The position numbers and the translations under genes are program-made. The notes beneath the pieces are model-generated. The model saw nothing but the letters and a program-made list of their open reading frames with translations, was not told where the DNA came from and did not search any database. A stretch of DNA of 64,000 bases from assembly GCF_001514285.1 (NCBI RefSeq), contig NZ_KQ949030.1, positions 308,634 through 372,633 of the forward strand, in the 5' to 3' direction. The stretch comes from Streptomyces sp. DSM 15324. GTDB taxonomy: Bacteria; Actinomycetota; Actinomycetes; Streptomycetales; Streptomycetaceae. Below, piece by piece: positions 34,170 through 43,652 of this stretch (position 1 is the stretch's first letter; each line of letters starts with the position of its first letter).

Positions 34170-35572
34170 TTCTCCATCCACCGGTCGAGCGTCCGGTTGA
34201 AGTGGCGGATACGGCTCTCCTGGTAGTTGGCCAGCGTGATGCCCGGCTTGCGCATCGCCTTCAGGCCCTGCTGGACGTAGGGCAGGTTCTCGCAGTCCTG
34301 GTCGAAGACCGGTCCGAGGACGCCGAGTTCGGGGATGTCGGCGAAGAGCATGTCCTCCGGCACCCAGCGGATCTTCGCCGGCGGCGGCACCTCGCCGGGC
34401 CGCTTCGGGGACGACATGAAGATGATTTCGGCGATGCAGGAGTCGGGGTCGAGGCCGTGGGGCCGGAATCGGTAGACGATGTTCGACTTGGCGCCGCCCC
34501 AGGGGTTGAAGTTGGGGAACAGCAAGTAGTTGATGGCGTCGAGTAGTTCGGTGTCCGGGGTGTCGGAGAAGTCCTGGTGCGAGGTGACCGCGAGCTGCGC
34601 GCGCATCCGCTCGGCGAGGACCTGGCGGGCGGTGCCGCCGGGCGGGATCGCCGGGAGGTTGTCGCCCTCCTGCCGTACCAGGTCACGGCCCTGCGCGGCG
34701 GCGTAGAAGGCGCGTGAGTCGTAGAAGGTCTCCAGGACGTCCTCCTCCGTGACGGAGTCCGCCACGTGCGGGCTGGGCGCGCCCTGGATGTTGATCATCC
34801 GGTTCCAGTGCGGCTGGTCCGCCATGACGTCGTACTGCGAGTTGGCGTCGGCGAGCCACGGCAGCATCTGCGGGTGGGTGGCGATCACATGGAAGGACTC
34901 GATGAACGCGTCCTGTGCGACCTTCCAGTTGCAGGGCAGCACCTTGGCGATGTGGAGCGACTTGTAGCGGGTCTCCAGCGGCCAGATGTAGTAGTCGTCG
35001 AAGGTGCCGCGATAGCGGTCGAAGGACTCGGCGTACGGGTCCATGTTGACGAAGACGAAGCCGCGCCAGGTGGCCACCTGGGCCTCGGGCAGGGCGAACT
35101 TCTCCGGGCTGACGTGCGGGAAGTCCCAGGCGCAGGGCGGCGTCCGCATCGAGCCGTCGAGGTTCCAGGCGAAGCCGTGGAACGAGCAGCGGAACTCGCC
35201 GACGTTGCCGCCGGTGGTGCGCAGTTTGCGTCCGCGGTGCAGGCAGACGTTGACGAAGGCGCGGATCTCCTCGGGGGCCGTGCGGACGACGATGAGGGAG
35301 TCGTCACCGATCTCGTAGACCTCGTGGTCGCCGACCTCGGGAATCTCGCTCTCCAGGCAGGCGAACTGCCAGACGCGGCGCCAGACCTGGCGCATCTCGC
35401 GTTCGGCCCACTCGCGGGAGGTGAAGCGGGCGGTGTCGATGTCCTCGCTGCCGAGGTGGTCGTTGCGCTCGAACCTCAGGGCGGGGGGAACGGGGCGGCT
35501 GTCCTGGTCGAGGTAGTCCTGGACGCTGGGCCCGGGGCACCGTGCGGTACCCAGCTCCGACGTTTCGTCCAT
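34166..35572 (-). CDS. Rieske non-heme iron oxygenase alpha subunit (B)
   Basis: 468 residues from the second of two adjacent ATGs, the better spaced from GGAGGAG. Rieske motif: VCLHRGRKL (Cys110, His112) and CSFHGFAW (Cys129, His132). The iron-site helix is DAFIESFHVIATHP. It differs strongly from oxygenase A, so it probably acts on another intermediate. It begins an operon with ferredoxin, a 71-residue protein and the MDR enzyme. Upstream lies a palindrome that weakly matches the island operator. Confidence 0.9.
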   Translation of the reverse strand: MDETSELGTARCPGPSVQDYLDQDSRPVPPALRFERNDHLGSEDIDTARFTSREWAEREMRQVWRRVWQFACLESEIPEVGDHEVYEIGDDSLIVVRTAPEEIRAFVNVCLHRGRKLRTTGGNVGEFRCSFHGFAWNLDGSMRTPPCAWDFPHVSPEKFALPEAQVATWRGFVFVNMDPYAESFDRYRGTFDDYYIWPLETRYKSLHIAKVLPCNWKVAQDAFIESFHVIATHPQMLPWLADANSQYDVMADQPHWNRMINIQGAPSPHVADSVTEEDVLETFYDSRAFYAAAQGRDLVRQEGDNLPAIPPGGTARQVLAERMRAQLAVTSHQDFSDTPDTELLDAINYLLFPNFNPWGGAKSNIVYRFRPHGLDPDSCIAEIIFMSSPKRPGEVPPPAKIRWVPEDMLFADIPELGVLGPVFDQDCENLPYVQQGLKAMRKPGITLANYQESRIRHFNRTLDRWMEK

Positions 35573-35575
35573 CAT

Positions 35576-35939
35576 CTCTCCTCCGGCAGAAACTTTAGAG
35601 TGAGTGTAGTTACGGGTTATGGCCGGGAGCAACACTCACGTCGACGAACACCCCTACCACCCGTGCGCCACCCAGCTCTTACAAGGGAATCCCGGAAATT
35701 CTTGTGACGCCCCTCTCCCCAAGGCCCTCGGGGCATGTCACACTCCGAGCCACTTGAGGCTGTAGTTCCTCAAAAGTTTCTCCGCACCGGGACGATCTCG
35801 GTCCGTCCCGGCCCGCACCCCGCGGCCGCCCGCCGCGGGGCGACACAGAACCGATCCGCCCGACCGGAGCCCGACCCTCGCGGACACGACACCGACGCGA
35901 GCGGCGGCAGCGCGGGCCACACCCCGGGAGTACTCGACG
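35576..35939. promoter_or_regulatory. Divergent promoter region between Rieske B and the ABC importer
   Basis: 364 bp with no supported gene. A palindrome at 35590-35612 has ACT and AGT at the same spacing as the island operators, with weaker arms. It lies 18 bases before the Rieske B start. GGGAG precedes the substrate-binding protein start. Confidence 0.4.
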
Positions 35940-37082
35940 ATGAGTTCCAGACGCCGTCGCGCGGTCCGCCGCGCCCTCACCGCGACCGTCCCCGTCACCG
36001 CCCTGCTCGCGCTGGCGGCGTGCGGCAGCGGCACGACTCCGGCCGCCGACTCCGCCAAGGCCGCGGCGGCGGACTCCCCCGGTCTGAAGGCCGCCCGGGC
36101 GGCCGTGGCGAAGTACTCCCGGCATCCGGCCAGGATCCCGGTCACCCAGCCGGTCGGACAGAAGATCCCGTCGGGCAAGAAGATCGACTTCATCCTGTGC
36201 GGCGTGCAGTCCTGCCAGGACCTGGCCAACTTCTTCACCGCCGGCGCCGACGCCGTCGGCTGGCAGGTCAAGCAGATCGCCACCCAGGGGACACCGGAGT
36301 CCGTCCAGGCCGCCTACGACCAGGCGCTGCGCGACAAGCCGGACGCCGTCGTCGCCTCCGGCTTCCCGCGCGCGGTGTACGCCAAGCAGCTCGCGCAGCT
36401 GAAGGCGGCGGGCATCGCGGTCATCCAGTCCAACGCCGACGACGTGGTGGGCGACGGGGTCTCCCTGCTCAAGAACGGGCCGAAGGACGTCGCGGTCCAG
36501 GGCGAGATGCTCGCCGCGTGGGTGGTGGCCGACAGCGGCGCCCGCGCGGACACCGTCTACTTCGACCTGCCCGCCTACACCATCCTCAAGCCCGTCAAGG
36601 ACACGTTCGCCGCCAAGTACCGGCAGTGGTGCGCGGGTTGCGGGCTGGACACCGTCGACGTGCCGATCACCGCGATCGGCAAGGACATGCCCGACCGGGT
36701 GGTGTCGTATCTCCGCTCGCACCCGAAGGTGACCCATGTCGTCTTCTCCCTGGGTCTGCTCAACGTGGGCGTCCCGGCCGCGTTGAAGACCGCCGGCATC
36801 ACCGGCAGGCACATCGCCGTGAACGTCGGTGACGGGCAGAACTACCAGTACATCCAGAGCGGCCTCAGCGACGCCGCGATGGCACTGAACTCGCACGAGG
36901 CCGCCTGGCTCCAGGTCGACGCGCTGGCCCGCCACTTCACCGGCCAGTCCATGGACGTGGACCAGAAGGCGGTGCTGCCGAACATGCTGATCACCAAGGA
37001 CAACCTGCCGAAGACCCTCGGCGACTTCCCGCTCGTGGAGGACTACCAGACGCAGTTCAAGGCGCTGTGGGGGCTGAGTTGA
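35940..37082 (+). CDS. ABC importer substrate-binding lipoprotein (ribose-type)
   Basis: 380 residues. Basic N-terminus, hydrophobic core and lipobox LAAC, so the mature protein is lipid-anchored outside the membrane. The periplasmic-binding fold follows with DFILCGVQSCQDLANFF, DKPDAVVASGF, VIQSNADDVVGDG and HVVFSLGL. It belongs to the sugar/autoinducer-type binding family, but the ligand is unknown. A non-sugar ligand is plausible, given that it lies inside a CoA/oxygenase catabolic island. First gene of a four-gene operon. Confidence 0.85.
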   Translation: MSSRRRRAVRRALTATVPVTALLALAACGSGTTPAADSAKAAAADSPGLKAARAAVAKYSRHPARIPVTQPVGQKIPSGKKIDFILCGVQSCQDLANFFTAGADAVGWQVKQIATQGTPESVQAAYDQALRDKPDAVVASGFPRAVYAKQLAQLKAAGIAVIQSNADDVVGDGVSLLKNGPKDVAVQGEMLAAWVVADSGARADTVYFDLPAYTILKPVKDTFAAKYRQWCAGCGLDTVDVPITAIGKDMPDRVVSYLRSHPKVTHVVFSLGLLNVGVPAALKTAGITGRHIAVNVGDGQNYQYIQSGLSDAAMALNSHEAAWLQVDALARHFTGQSMDVDQKAVLPNMLITKDNLPKTLGDFPLVEDYQTQFKALWGLS

Positions 37083-38602
37083 CCGGGCCGGTGCTACGGG
37101 TCGCCGCCCTGTCGAAGAGATTCGGCGGCACCCGGGCACTCGACGACGTCGACCTCGAGGTCGCGCCCGGCGAGATCCACGCCCTGATCGGACCCAACGG
37201 CTCCGGCAAGTCCACCCTCATCAAGATCCTCGCCGGCTACCACCACGCGGAGCCGGGGGCCGTGGCCGAGCTGGACGGCGAGCCCTTCGACCTCGGCCAT
37301 GCCGCCACCTCCCGCCACGACCGGCTCCGCTTCGTCCACCAGGAGCTGGGGCTGGTGCACGAGTTGAGCGCCATCGACAACCTCGCCCTGCGGCACGGCT
37401 TCGCCCGTACGGCCCTGGGCAACATCCACTGGCCCGAGATGGAACGGCGCACGACCGCCCTCGTCGAACGGTTCGGCCTCGGCATCGACGTGCACCGTCC
37501 GCTGACGCAGGCGTCCCCCGTCCAGCGCGCGGTGGTGGCCATCGCCGCCGCGCTGCAGGGCTGGGAGGGCGGCCGCGGCGTCCTGGTGCTCGACGAGCCC
37601 ACCGCCGTGCTGCCGCCCGGCGAGGTGGCCCGTCTCTTCGACATCGTGCGGGAGGTCCGTGACCTCGGCGCCGGCATCCTGTACGTCTCGCACCGGATGG
37701 ACGAGATCTTCGCGCTCGCCGACCGGGTCACCGTCATCCGCGGCGGACGCCGGATCGCCACGCGCCCGATCGCCGGACTCACCTCCCGTTCGCTCGCGGA
37801 ACTGATGACGGGCGAGGAGACGGGCACCAGAACGGAAGCCGACCACCGTCCGGCGCGCTCCGGCGGCCCCACCGCCGCCGTCCTGGAGGTGCGCGACCTG
37901 CGGGCCGGCCCCCTGCGCGGCATCGGACTCGATCTGGCCGAGGGCGAGCGCCTAGGCATCACCGGCCTGGTCGGCTCGGGCCACGAGATCGTGCCGTACG
38001 CCGTGTGCGGGGCGCACGCCGGACCGGTGAGCGGCCGACTGCGGCTGCCCCGGCGTTCCTCGCGGTGGACCGAGGCGCGGGACGCCGACGCCCTGGGCCT
38101 TCCCCTGGTCCCCGGGGACCGGGCGGCCGAGGGGGTGATCGGCGAGTTCTCGGTCGGTGAGAACCTCACCCTCCCGCTCCTGCGCCGGCTGCGCACCCGG
38201 GCCGGGCGGCTGCACCGGCGCCGCGAGTCCGTCCTGACGCAGGACTGGATCCGGCGGGTCGGGGTCCGCGCGGCCGGCCCGGGGGCCCGGATCACCACCC
38301 TGAGCGGCGGCAACCAGCAGAAGGTCGTCATGGCCCGCTGTCTGGCCCAACGCCCGCCCGTGCTGGCGCTGTGCGAACCCACGGCGGGCGTGGACATCGC
38401 CACCCGCCTGCAGCTGTACGACCTGATAACCCGTCAGGCAGACGACGGCATGGGCGTCATCGTGTGCTCCTCCGACACCCAGGACCTGCTCGCGCTGTGC
38501 ACCCGCGTCCTGGTGGTACGGGACGGCCGCATCGCACGGGAGCTCAGCGGCGGGGACATCACCGAGCGCGCCCTCGTGCACGCCATGGAAGGGACCGAGT
38601 GA
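37067..38602 (+). CDS. ABC importer ATPase with two nucleotide-binding domains (RbsA-like)
   Basis: 511 residues from GTG 37067; a TTG at 37079 that overlaps the upstream stop is an alternative. NBD1 has a good Walker A (GPNGSGKST) and Walker B (VLVLDEPTAVL), but its signature is degenerate (TQASPVQR). NBD2 has a degenerate Walker A (TGLVGSGHE) but a canonical signature (LSGGNQQKVV) and CEPTAGVD. This asymmetry is normal for RbsA/MglA-type proteins. It drives uptake through the next-encoded permease. Confidence 0.9.
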   Translation: MGAELTGPVLRVAALSKRFGGTRALDDVDLEVAPGEIHALIGPNGSGKSTLIKILAGYHHAEPGAVAELDGEPFDLGHAATSRHDRLRFVHQELGLVHELSAIDNLALRHGFARTALGNIHWPEMERRTTALVERFGLGIDVHRPLTQASPVQRAVVAIAAALQGWEGGRGVLVLDEPTAVLPPGEVARLFDIVREVRDLGAGILYVSHRMDEIFALADRVTVIRGGRRIATRPIAGLTSRSLAELMTGEETGTRTEADHRPARSGGPTAAVLEVRDLRAGPLRGIGLDLAEGERLGITGLVGSGHEIVPYAVCGAHAGPVSGRLRLPRRSSRWTEARDADALGLPLVPGDRAAEGVIGEFSVGENLTLPLLRRLRTRAGRLHRRRESVLTQDWIRRVGVRAAGPGARITTLSGGNQQKVVMARCLAQRPPVLALCEPTAGVDIATRLQLYDLITRQADDGMGVIVCSSDTQDLLALCTRVLVVRDGRIARELSGGDITERALVHAMEGTE

Positions 38603-38603
38603 C

Positions 38604-39704
38604 ATGACATCCGTTCAGACCCGGGCGGCGGAGCCACCGCCGTCCGCACCACGCAGGTCCGCGGTGTTCCCCTCCGGCGCGCCGGGCCGGCGGGCGTTTG
38701 CCGCACTGTCGTTCCGCAACATCGGCGCCGTGTACGTGTGGCTGGTCATCGTCGCGCTCTTCTCCGTCTGGGCACCGGACACCTTCCCGACCACCACCAC
38801 GGTCAAGCAGGTCCTCAACGGCAACGCCGTGGCCGGCCTCGTGGCACTCAGCGTCGTGCCGCCCCTGGCCGCACGCGTCTTCGATCTCTCGGTCGCCTAC
38901 ACGATGTCGCTCACCAGCGTGCTGACCGCCCACTTCCTGGTCTCCTCCGGGTTCGGTCCCGGCGCCGCGATCGCCCTCGCGATGACCGCCGCGCTGCTGG
39001 TCGGAGTCGTCAACGCCCTCGTGGTCGTGGTCCTGCGCGTCGACTCGTTCATCGCCACCCTGGCCACCGGCGCGCTGATCCAGTCCCTGATCACCATGGT
39101 CACCAACGACAGCTCCCTCACCGGTGTGCAGCTGCTCGCCAAGCCGTTCGCCGACATCGCCCAACTCGACGCGGGCGGCCTCACCCTGCCGGTGCTGTAC
39201 CTGATGGTGGCCGCGCTCACCCTCTGGTTCGTGCTGGAACACACCGCGACCGGACGCCGGTTGTACGCCACCGGGTTCAACGCCGACGCGGCCCGGTTGC
39301 AGGGTGTGCGCACGGACCGGCTGCGCTTCGGGACCCTGGTGGCCTCCGCGCTGCTCTCCGGTCTCGCCGGCGTCGTCTTCGCGTCCTCGGTCGGCTCCGG
39401 ATCACCGACCGCGGGCACCCCCTACCTGCTGTCGGCCTACGCCGCCGCGTTCGTCGGGGCGACCCAGCTGCGCGCGGGCCGCTTCAACGCCTGGGGCACC
39501 GTGCTCGCCGTCCTCCTGCTCGGGACGGGCATCACGGGACTCGGACTCGCCACCAGCGCGCAGTGGGCGGCGAGCCTGTTCACCGGCACGGTCCTCATCG
39601 TGGCGCTGGTCCTCACGGGGGGCCGGATCTCGCTGCCCGCCGTCCTGCGCCGCCGGACGGGATCCGGGCCGGCTGCCACCACCGACGAGGAGGTCGGAGC
39701 ATGA
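38604..39704 (+). CDS. ABC importer permease (ribose/BPD_transp_2 type)
   Basis: 366 residues with about 9-10 hydrophobic segments after a 40-residue soluble N-terminus. The family pattern FDLSVAYTMSLTSVL and the coupling region RRLYATGFNADAARLQGVR are present. Only one permease gene exists, so it should act as a homodimer. The ATG is 1 base after the ATPase stop, and the stop overlaps the next start. Confidence 0.9.
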   Translation: MTSVQTRAAEPPPSAPRRSAVFPSGAPGRRAFAALSFRNIGAVYVWLVIVALFSVWAPDTFPTTTTVKQVLNGNAVAGLVALSVVPPLAARVFDLSVAYTMSLTSVLTAHFLVSSGFGPGAAIALAMTAALLVGVVNALVVVVLRVDSFIATLATGALIQSLITMVTNDSSLTGVQLLAKPFADIAQLDAGGLTLPVLYLMVAALTLWFVLEHTATGRRLYATGFNADAARLQGVRTDRLRFGTLVASALLSGLAGVVFASSVGSGSPTAGTPYLLSAYAAAFVGATQLRAGRFNAWGTVLAVLLLGTGITGLGLATSAQWAASLFTGTVLIVALVLTGGRISLPAVLRRRTGSGPAATTDEEVGA

Positions 39705-40750
39705 AGGCCGTTCAGTACCGTCGGGTGGGGCACGCCCCCGAGGTCGTCGAGGTACCCGTGCCCGAACCCGCACCGGGGCAGGTGCTGTTGAAGGTGAGCG
39801 CGGCGGGCCTGTGCCACTCCGACCTGGCGGTGATGGGCTGGCCCGCGGAGCAGTTCCCCTACCCTCTGCCCCTGACGCTCGGCCACGAGGGGGTCGGGAC
39901 GGTGGCGGCGGTCGGCACGGGTGTCACCGCCGTGGCGGAGGGCGAGGCGGTGGCGCTGTACGGACCGTGGGGCTGCGGGCGCTGCCACCCGTGTGCCGAG
40001 GGCAGGGAGAACTGCTGTCCGCACGCCGCCGCACTCGGTGTCATGCCGCCGGGGCTCGGCTCAGCCGGGGCTCTGGCGGAGTACGTGCTGGTGGACTCGC
40101 CCCGTCATCTGGTGCCGCTGAACGGACTCGATCCGGTGCTGGCCGCGCCGCTCACCGACGCCGGGCTGACGCCGTACCACGCGATCCGCAGGTCGCTGCC
40201 GAAGCTGCTGCCCGGCAGCACGGCGGTGGTGATCGGCGTCGGCGGGCTGGGGCACCTCGCGGTGCAATTGCTGCGTGTGCTGAGCCCGGCCAGGGTGGTC
40301 GCCCTCGACACGAGCGAGGAGAAGCTGGAGCTGGCGGGCAAGGTCGGCGCCCATGAGACGCTGCTCTCCGACGGCGGGGCGGCCGCACGGATCCGGCGAC
40401 TCACCGGCGGTACGGGAGCGGAGGTCGTCCTGGACTTCGTCGGAGCGGAGGCGACCCTGGCCGTCGCGGCCGCGTCGGTGGCGGTGGCGGTGGCGGGCGA
40501 CGTCACCGTCGTCGGCCTGGGCGGCGGCACGCTGGCCGTCGGCTTCGGCGGCGGGCTGCCGTTCGAGGTGTCGGCCTGCTTCCCCTACTGGGGCAGCCGC
40601 ACCGAGCTCATGGAGGTCCTCGACCTCGCCCGGCAGGGGCTCGTCTCCTGCCATGTGGAGACCTTCACGCTGGAGCAGGCCCCCGAGGCCTACGAGCGTC
40701 TGCACGCCGGTGACATCGGCGGCCGCGCGGTCGTGCTGCCGCACGGCTGA
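39701..40750 (+). CDS. Zinc-dependent alcohol dehydrogenase (MDR)
   Basis: 349 residues. Catalytic zinc ligands appear in GLCHSDLAVMGW and GHEGVGTVAAVG; the structural zinc cluster is GCGRCHPCAEGRENCC. Rossmann motif: VIGVGGLGHLAVQLL, with an acidic residue after it (ALDTSE) favouring NAD over NADP. It overlaps the permease gene by ATGA, so it may oxidise the imported substrate first. Confidence 0.9.
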   Translation: MKAVQYRRVGHAPEVVEVPVPEPAPGQVLLKVSAAGLCHSDLAVMGWPAEQFPYPLPLTLGHEGVGTVAAVGTGVTAVAEGEAVALYGPWGCGRCHPCAEGRENCCPHAAALGVMPPGLGSAGALAEYVLVDSPRHLVPLNGLDPVLAAPLTDAGLTPYHAIRRSLPKLLPGSTAVVIGVGGLGHLAVQLLRVLSPARVVALDTSEEKLELAGKVGAHETLLSDGGAAARIRRLTGGTGAEVVLDFVGAEATLAVAAASVAVAVAGDVTVVGLGGGTLAVGFGGGLPFEVSACFPYWGSRTELMEVLDLARQGLVSCHVETFTLEQAPEAYERLHAGDIGGRAVVLPHG

Positions 40751-40762
40751 GTCGTCCTGCGT

Positions 40763-40798
40763 ACGGGCCGGCGCCCCCTCGTTCAGGCGCCGGCCCGT
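40763..40798. terminator. Bidirectional terminator hairpin
   Basis: A perfect 13-bp stem, ACGGGCCGGCGCC (40763-40775) with GGCGCCGGCCCGT (40786-40798). It lies 13 bases after the alcohol dehydrogenase stop and covers the convergent ThuA-like stop. Confidence 0.8.
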
Positions 40799-41577
40799 TC
40801 CCGCGTCCCCGTCGCCCGCTCCACACAGCGCCGCAGCACCGTCAGGAACTCCGGTGTCTCCCAGGGCCCCACGTCGACGCGCCCGGTGTCGGCCACGCCG
40901 AGGTCCTGCATGTCGTGGCGGCCCCGGCAGTGGCCGAGGGTGAAGTAGCAGACCTCGCCGTGGCCGTGCCGCTTGAGGTACAGCACCGGCCGGGGCGCGT
41001 CGTCGAAGGCCGCGGTGTCGCCCTCGGCGAAGCCCCGGCACGGCCCCGTGTACTCGGCGTGCAGCAACACCTCCGGCTCGCCGTGCAGTTCGCACACGTA
41101 CAGCTCGTCGGTGACCGTGAACGGGCCGATCCCGGCGACCAGCGGATGGTCGGGCCGGGTCACCTTCACCTCGTACGGAGCGATCGGCGGGTGGGCCAGG
41201 AACTGGCTGCCGAGCACCTGCGCGAGGTCACCGAGGAGCCGTGGGGTCGTGAACACCCGAGGTCCCCCACGCGCCGACGGCTCGATCACCTCGATCACGG
41301 AGTTGGTGCCGTGCAGCGCGAGCCAGCGCCCGCCCCGCTCGACGAACCGGGCGAGTGCGGCCCGCTGCGCCGGGCGGGGCCGGACATCACAGGTGTAGGT
41401 GACCAGCAGGTCGGCCTTGTCGAGGGCGGCCAGGCAGTCGTAGTCCTGGTACACCGTCGTGCGCACCCGCGGGTGTTCGGCGAGCAGGTGCAGCAGCCGC
41501 AGCCGCGCGAAGTCGACGTCGTGCCACCGTCCGCCGCAGACGAGTACGGCGTCCAGGCGGCCGGCCGGGCCCGCCAC
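40783..41577 (-). CDS. ThuA-like domain protein
   Basis: 264 residues from GTG, 3 bases after the SDR stop. Class-I glutamine-amidotransferase-like fold of the ThuA group: VLVCGGRWHDVDFARLRLL, YTCDVRPRPAQRAAL, GGRWLALHGTNS, PDHPLVAGI, DELYVCELHG, YFTLGHCRGRHDM. ThuA members occur with sugar and other catabolic genes; their biochemical role is poorly defined. Here it closes a minus-strand operon of acyl-CoA dehydrogenase, SDR and ThuA. Confidence 0.8.
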   Translation of the reverse strand: MAGPAGRLDAVLVCGGRWHDVDFARLRLLHLLAEHPRVRTTVYQDYDCLAALDKADLLVTYTCDVRPRPAQRAALARFVERGGRWLALHGTNSVIEVIEPSARGGPRVFTTPRLLGDLAQVLGSQFLAHPPIAPYEVKVTRPDHPLVAGIGPFTVTDELYVCELHGEPEVLLHAEYTGPCRGFAEGDTAAFDDAPRPVLYLKRHGHGEVCYFTLGHCRGRHDMQDLGVADTGRVDVGPWETPEFLTVLRRCVERATGTRERAGA

Positions 41578-41580
41578 GGC

Positions 41581-42345
41581 TCAGTACTGGACGCGGGTGA
41601 GCAGCCCGCCGTCCACCACGAGGTTGACCCCGACGCAGAAGGAGCCCGTCCGTCCGAGCAGGAAGGCCACCGCCGCGGCCACGTCCTCCGGCGTGCCGTA
41701 GCGGCCGATCGGCAGCTTGGCGAGCACCTCCTCGTACACCTCCGGCCGGCCGGCGCGGACGGCCTCCCAGGCCCCTCCGGGGAAGTCGATGGGGCCTGGG
41801 GAGACGGTGTTGACCCGGATGCCCTTCGGCGCGAGGGCGTGTGCGAGGGCCGAGGCGTGCTGGACGACGGCCGCCTTGAGCGCGGAGTACGAGTTCGCCC
41901 CGGCCGGGCGCGCCGTGTCGGAGGCGTTGGTGGTGCCGATCGCCACGACGGCGGCCCGGTCGGAGGCCTCCAGATGGGGCAGGGCCGCCTCGACGAGTCC
42001 GGCGAACGGGATCAGGTCGCCGCGCAGGCTGGCTTCCCAGGACTCGGGGCCCTTCACGTTGCCCGCCGACACGTTCGACACCAGCAGGTCCAGCCCGCCG
42101 AGTTCACCCGCCGCCCGCTCGACGAAGCCGGCGAGGGCGGCCGGGTCGGTGACGTCGACCGGCTCCGCGAACACGGTGGCCCCCTCGCCGCGCAGTTCGG
42201 CGGCGGCCTTGGCCAGCCCTTCCTCGCCCCGGGCGCACAGCGCGAGCGCACAGCCCTCGGCCGCGAGCGTCGCGGCGATCGCCCGGCCGAGGCCCCGGCT
42301 CGCACCGGTCACCAGCGCCTTGGCGCCTGTCAGTCCCAGATCCAT
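41581..42345 (-). CDS. SDR-family oxidoreductase (B)
   Basis: 254 residues from the ATG at 42345, which has GAGGAG 9-10 bases upstream; the GTG at 42354 is less likely. SDR motifs: LVTGASRGLGRAIA, SNVSAGN in place of NNAG, catalytic NSYSALK, and VNTVSPGPIDFPG. The changed NNAG region is tolerated in some SDRs. It probably oxidises a hydroxyl of the CoA ester made by the dehydrogenase upstream. Confidence 0.88.
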   Translation of the reverse strand: MDLGLTGAKALVTGASRGLGRAIAATLAAEGCALALCARGEEGLAKAAAELRGEGATVFAEPVDVTDPAALAGFVERAAGELGGLDLLVSNVSAGNVKGPESWEASLRGDLIPFAGLVEAALPHLEASDRAAVVAIGTTNASDTARPAGANSYSALKAAVVQHASALAHALAPKGIRVNTVSPGPIDFPGGAWEAVRAGRPEVYEEVLAKLPIGRYGTPEDVAAAVAFLLGRTGSFCVGVNLVVDGGLLTRVQY

Positions 42346-42373
42346 GGATGTCACTCCTCGGTGAAGAAGGGCC

Positions 42374-43612
42374 TCAGTTGCCCGGAAGCTGTGAGAAGGG
42401 CGCGCGGTCCGCCCGGGGCTCCGGCGGCAGGTGCAGCACCCGCTCGCCGATCAGGTTGCGCTGGATCTGGTCGGTGCCTCCGGCCAGCCGGTAGCCCGGG
42501 GCGCCGAGCAGATGCCGGGTCCAGGCGTAGGTGCCCGGTTCCCCGGTGTCGGCGCTGATCCGCGCCCCCATCAGTTCGGCCGCGGTCTGCCCGGTGCGGG
42601 TGAGCAGGTCGGAGGCCATGAGTTTGGTCAACGACGCCTCCGGACCCGGTCGGCCGCCCGCGGCGCTCGTGCGCGCGACCCGCTCGACGGTGGCCGTGCG
42701 CAGGGCGGCGCGGACGTACAGGTCGGCGAGGCGCTGGCGGACCAGCGGGTCCTCGGTGCGGCCCAGGGAGCGGGCGAGCGCGAGGACGTCCGCGAAGGTG
42801 CCGCCCTTGCGGCGGTTGCCGCTGCCGGAGGCGGTGCGTTCGAAGGCGAGGGTGGTGGTGGCGACCTCCCAGCCCTGGCCCGGTCGCCCGATGCGCAGCC
42901 GGTCCGGGACGCGTACGCCGCTGAGGAAGACCTCGTTGAAGGAGGCGCCGCCGCTCATCTGGCGGATGGGGCGCACCTGAACCCCCTCGGCGTCCATCGG
43001 TACCAGGAAGGCGGTGATGCCTGCCTGTTTGACGACGTCCGGGTCGGTGCGGGCGAGCAGCAGACCGTAGTCGGCGAACTGGGCGCCCGAGGTCCACACC
43101 TTCTGCCCGTCGACCACCCACGTCTCGCCGTCCTGGCGGGCGCGGGTGCGCAGGGCCGCGAGGTCGGATCCGGCGCCGGGTTCGCTGAAGAGCTGGCAGG
43201 CCAGCAGATCGGTGCGCAGGAAGGCACGGGCGAGGTCGCGGTGCCGCTCGGACGTCCCGAACAGGGAGACGGCCATCGCGACCAGGCGCACGGTGACGCT
43301 GATCAGCTCGGTGGACGGCGGCACCTCGAAGGCCGATTCCTCCTCGGCGAAGACCGCCGCATGGGCGGCGGTCAGGCCCGCGCCGCCCTTGTCCACGGGA
43401 AGGGTCAGCGCCTGGTAGCCGGCGTCGAAGCGGGCGCGCTGGTAGGCGCGGCAGCGCTCCAGCAGCCGGCGTTCCTCGTCCTCGGGGAGGTTGTGGAACA
43501 CGGCGAGGTCGTCGGCCCGGGTGGCGGAGTCCGGTGCCCGTGCCGGTTCGAGCACGGTGGCCAGCCACTGTCCGACCTGCCTGCGCCATGTGTCCGGATC
43601 GGGCTGGGACAT
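42374..43612 (-). CDS. Acyl-CoA dehydrogenase (FadE type, third)
   Basis: 412 residues; the ATG at 43612 has GAGGAG five bases upstream. Intact middle-domain motifs: CQLFSEPGAGSDLA and VWTSGAQFADYGLLLART. C-terminal LAGGTDQIQRNLIGERVL. Closest in pattern to actinobacterial FadE proteins of sterol or terpenoid catabolism. It is divergent from the acyl-CoA ligase, with a clear operator-like palindrome between them, and may pair with the shorter FadE at 19655. Confidence 0.92.
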   Translation of the reverse strand: MSQPDPDTWRRQVGQWLATVLEPARAPDSATRADDLAVFHNLPEDEERRLLERCRAYQRARFDAGYQALTLPVDKGGAGLTAAHAAVFAEEESAFEVPPSTELISVTVRLVAMAVSLFGTSERHRDLARAFLRTDLLACQLFSEPGAGSDLAALRTRARQDGETWVVDGQKVWTSGAQFADYGLLLARTDPDVVKQAGITAFLVPMDAEGVQVRPIRQMSGGASFNEVFLSGVRVPDRLRIGRPGQGWEVATTTLAFERTASGSGNRRKGGTFADVLALARSLGRTEDPLVRQRLADLYVRAALRTATVERVARTSAAGGRPGPEASLTKLMASDLLTRTGQTAAELMGARISADTGEPGTYAWTRHLLGAPGYRLAGGTDQIQRNLIGERVLHLPPEPRADRAPFSQLPGN

Positions 43613-43629
43613 GGCTCCTCCTCGGGCAC

Positions 43630-43652
43630 TTACGAGACGACGCGTCCAGTAA
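43630..43652. promoter_or_regulatory. TetR-type operator, site 4
   Basis: The best palindrome of the family: TTAC-NN-GACG-NNN-CGTC-NN-GTAA. It starts 17 bases upstream of the acyl-CoA dehydrogenase start in the divergent promoter shared with the ligase. Its right arm ends CCAGTAA, like site 23197. Confidence 0.65.
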
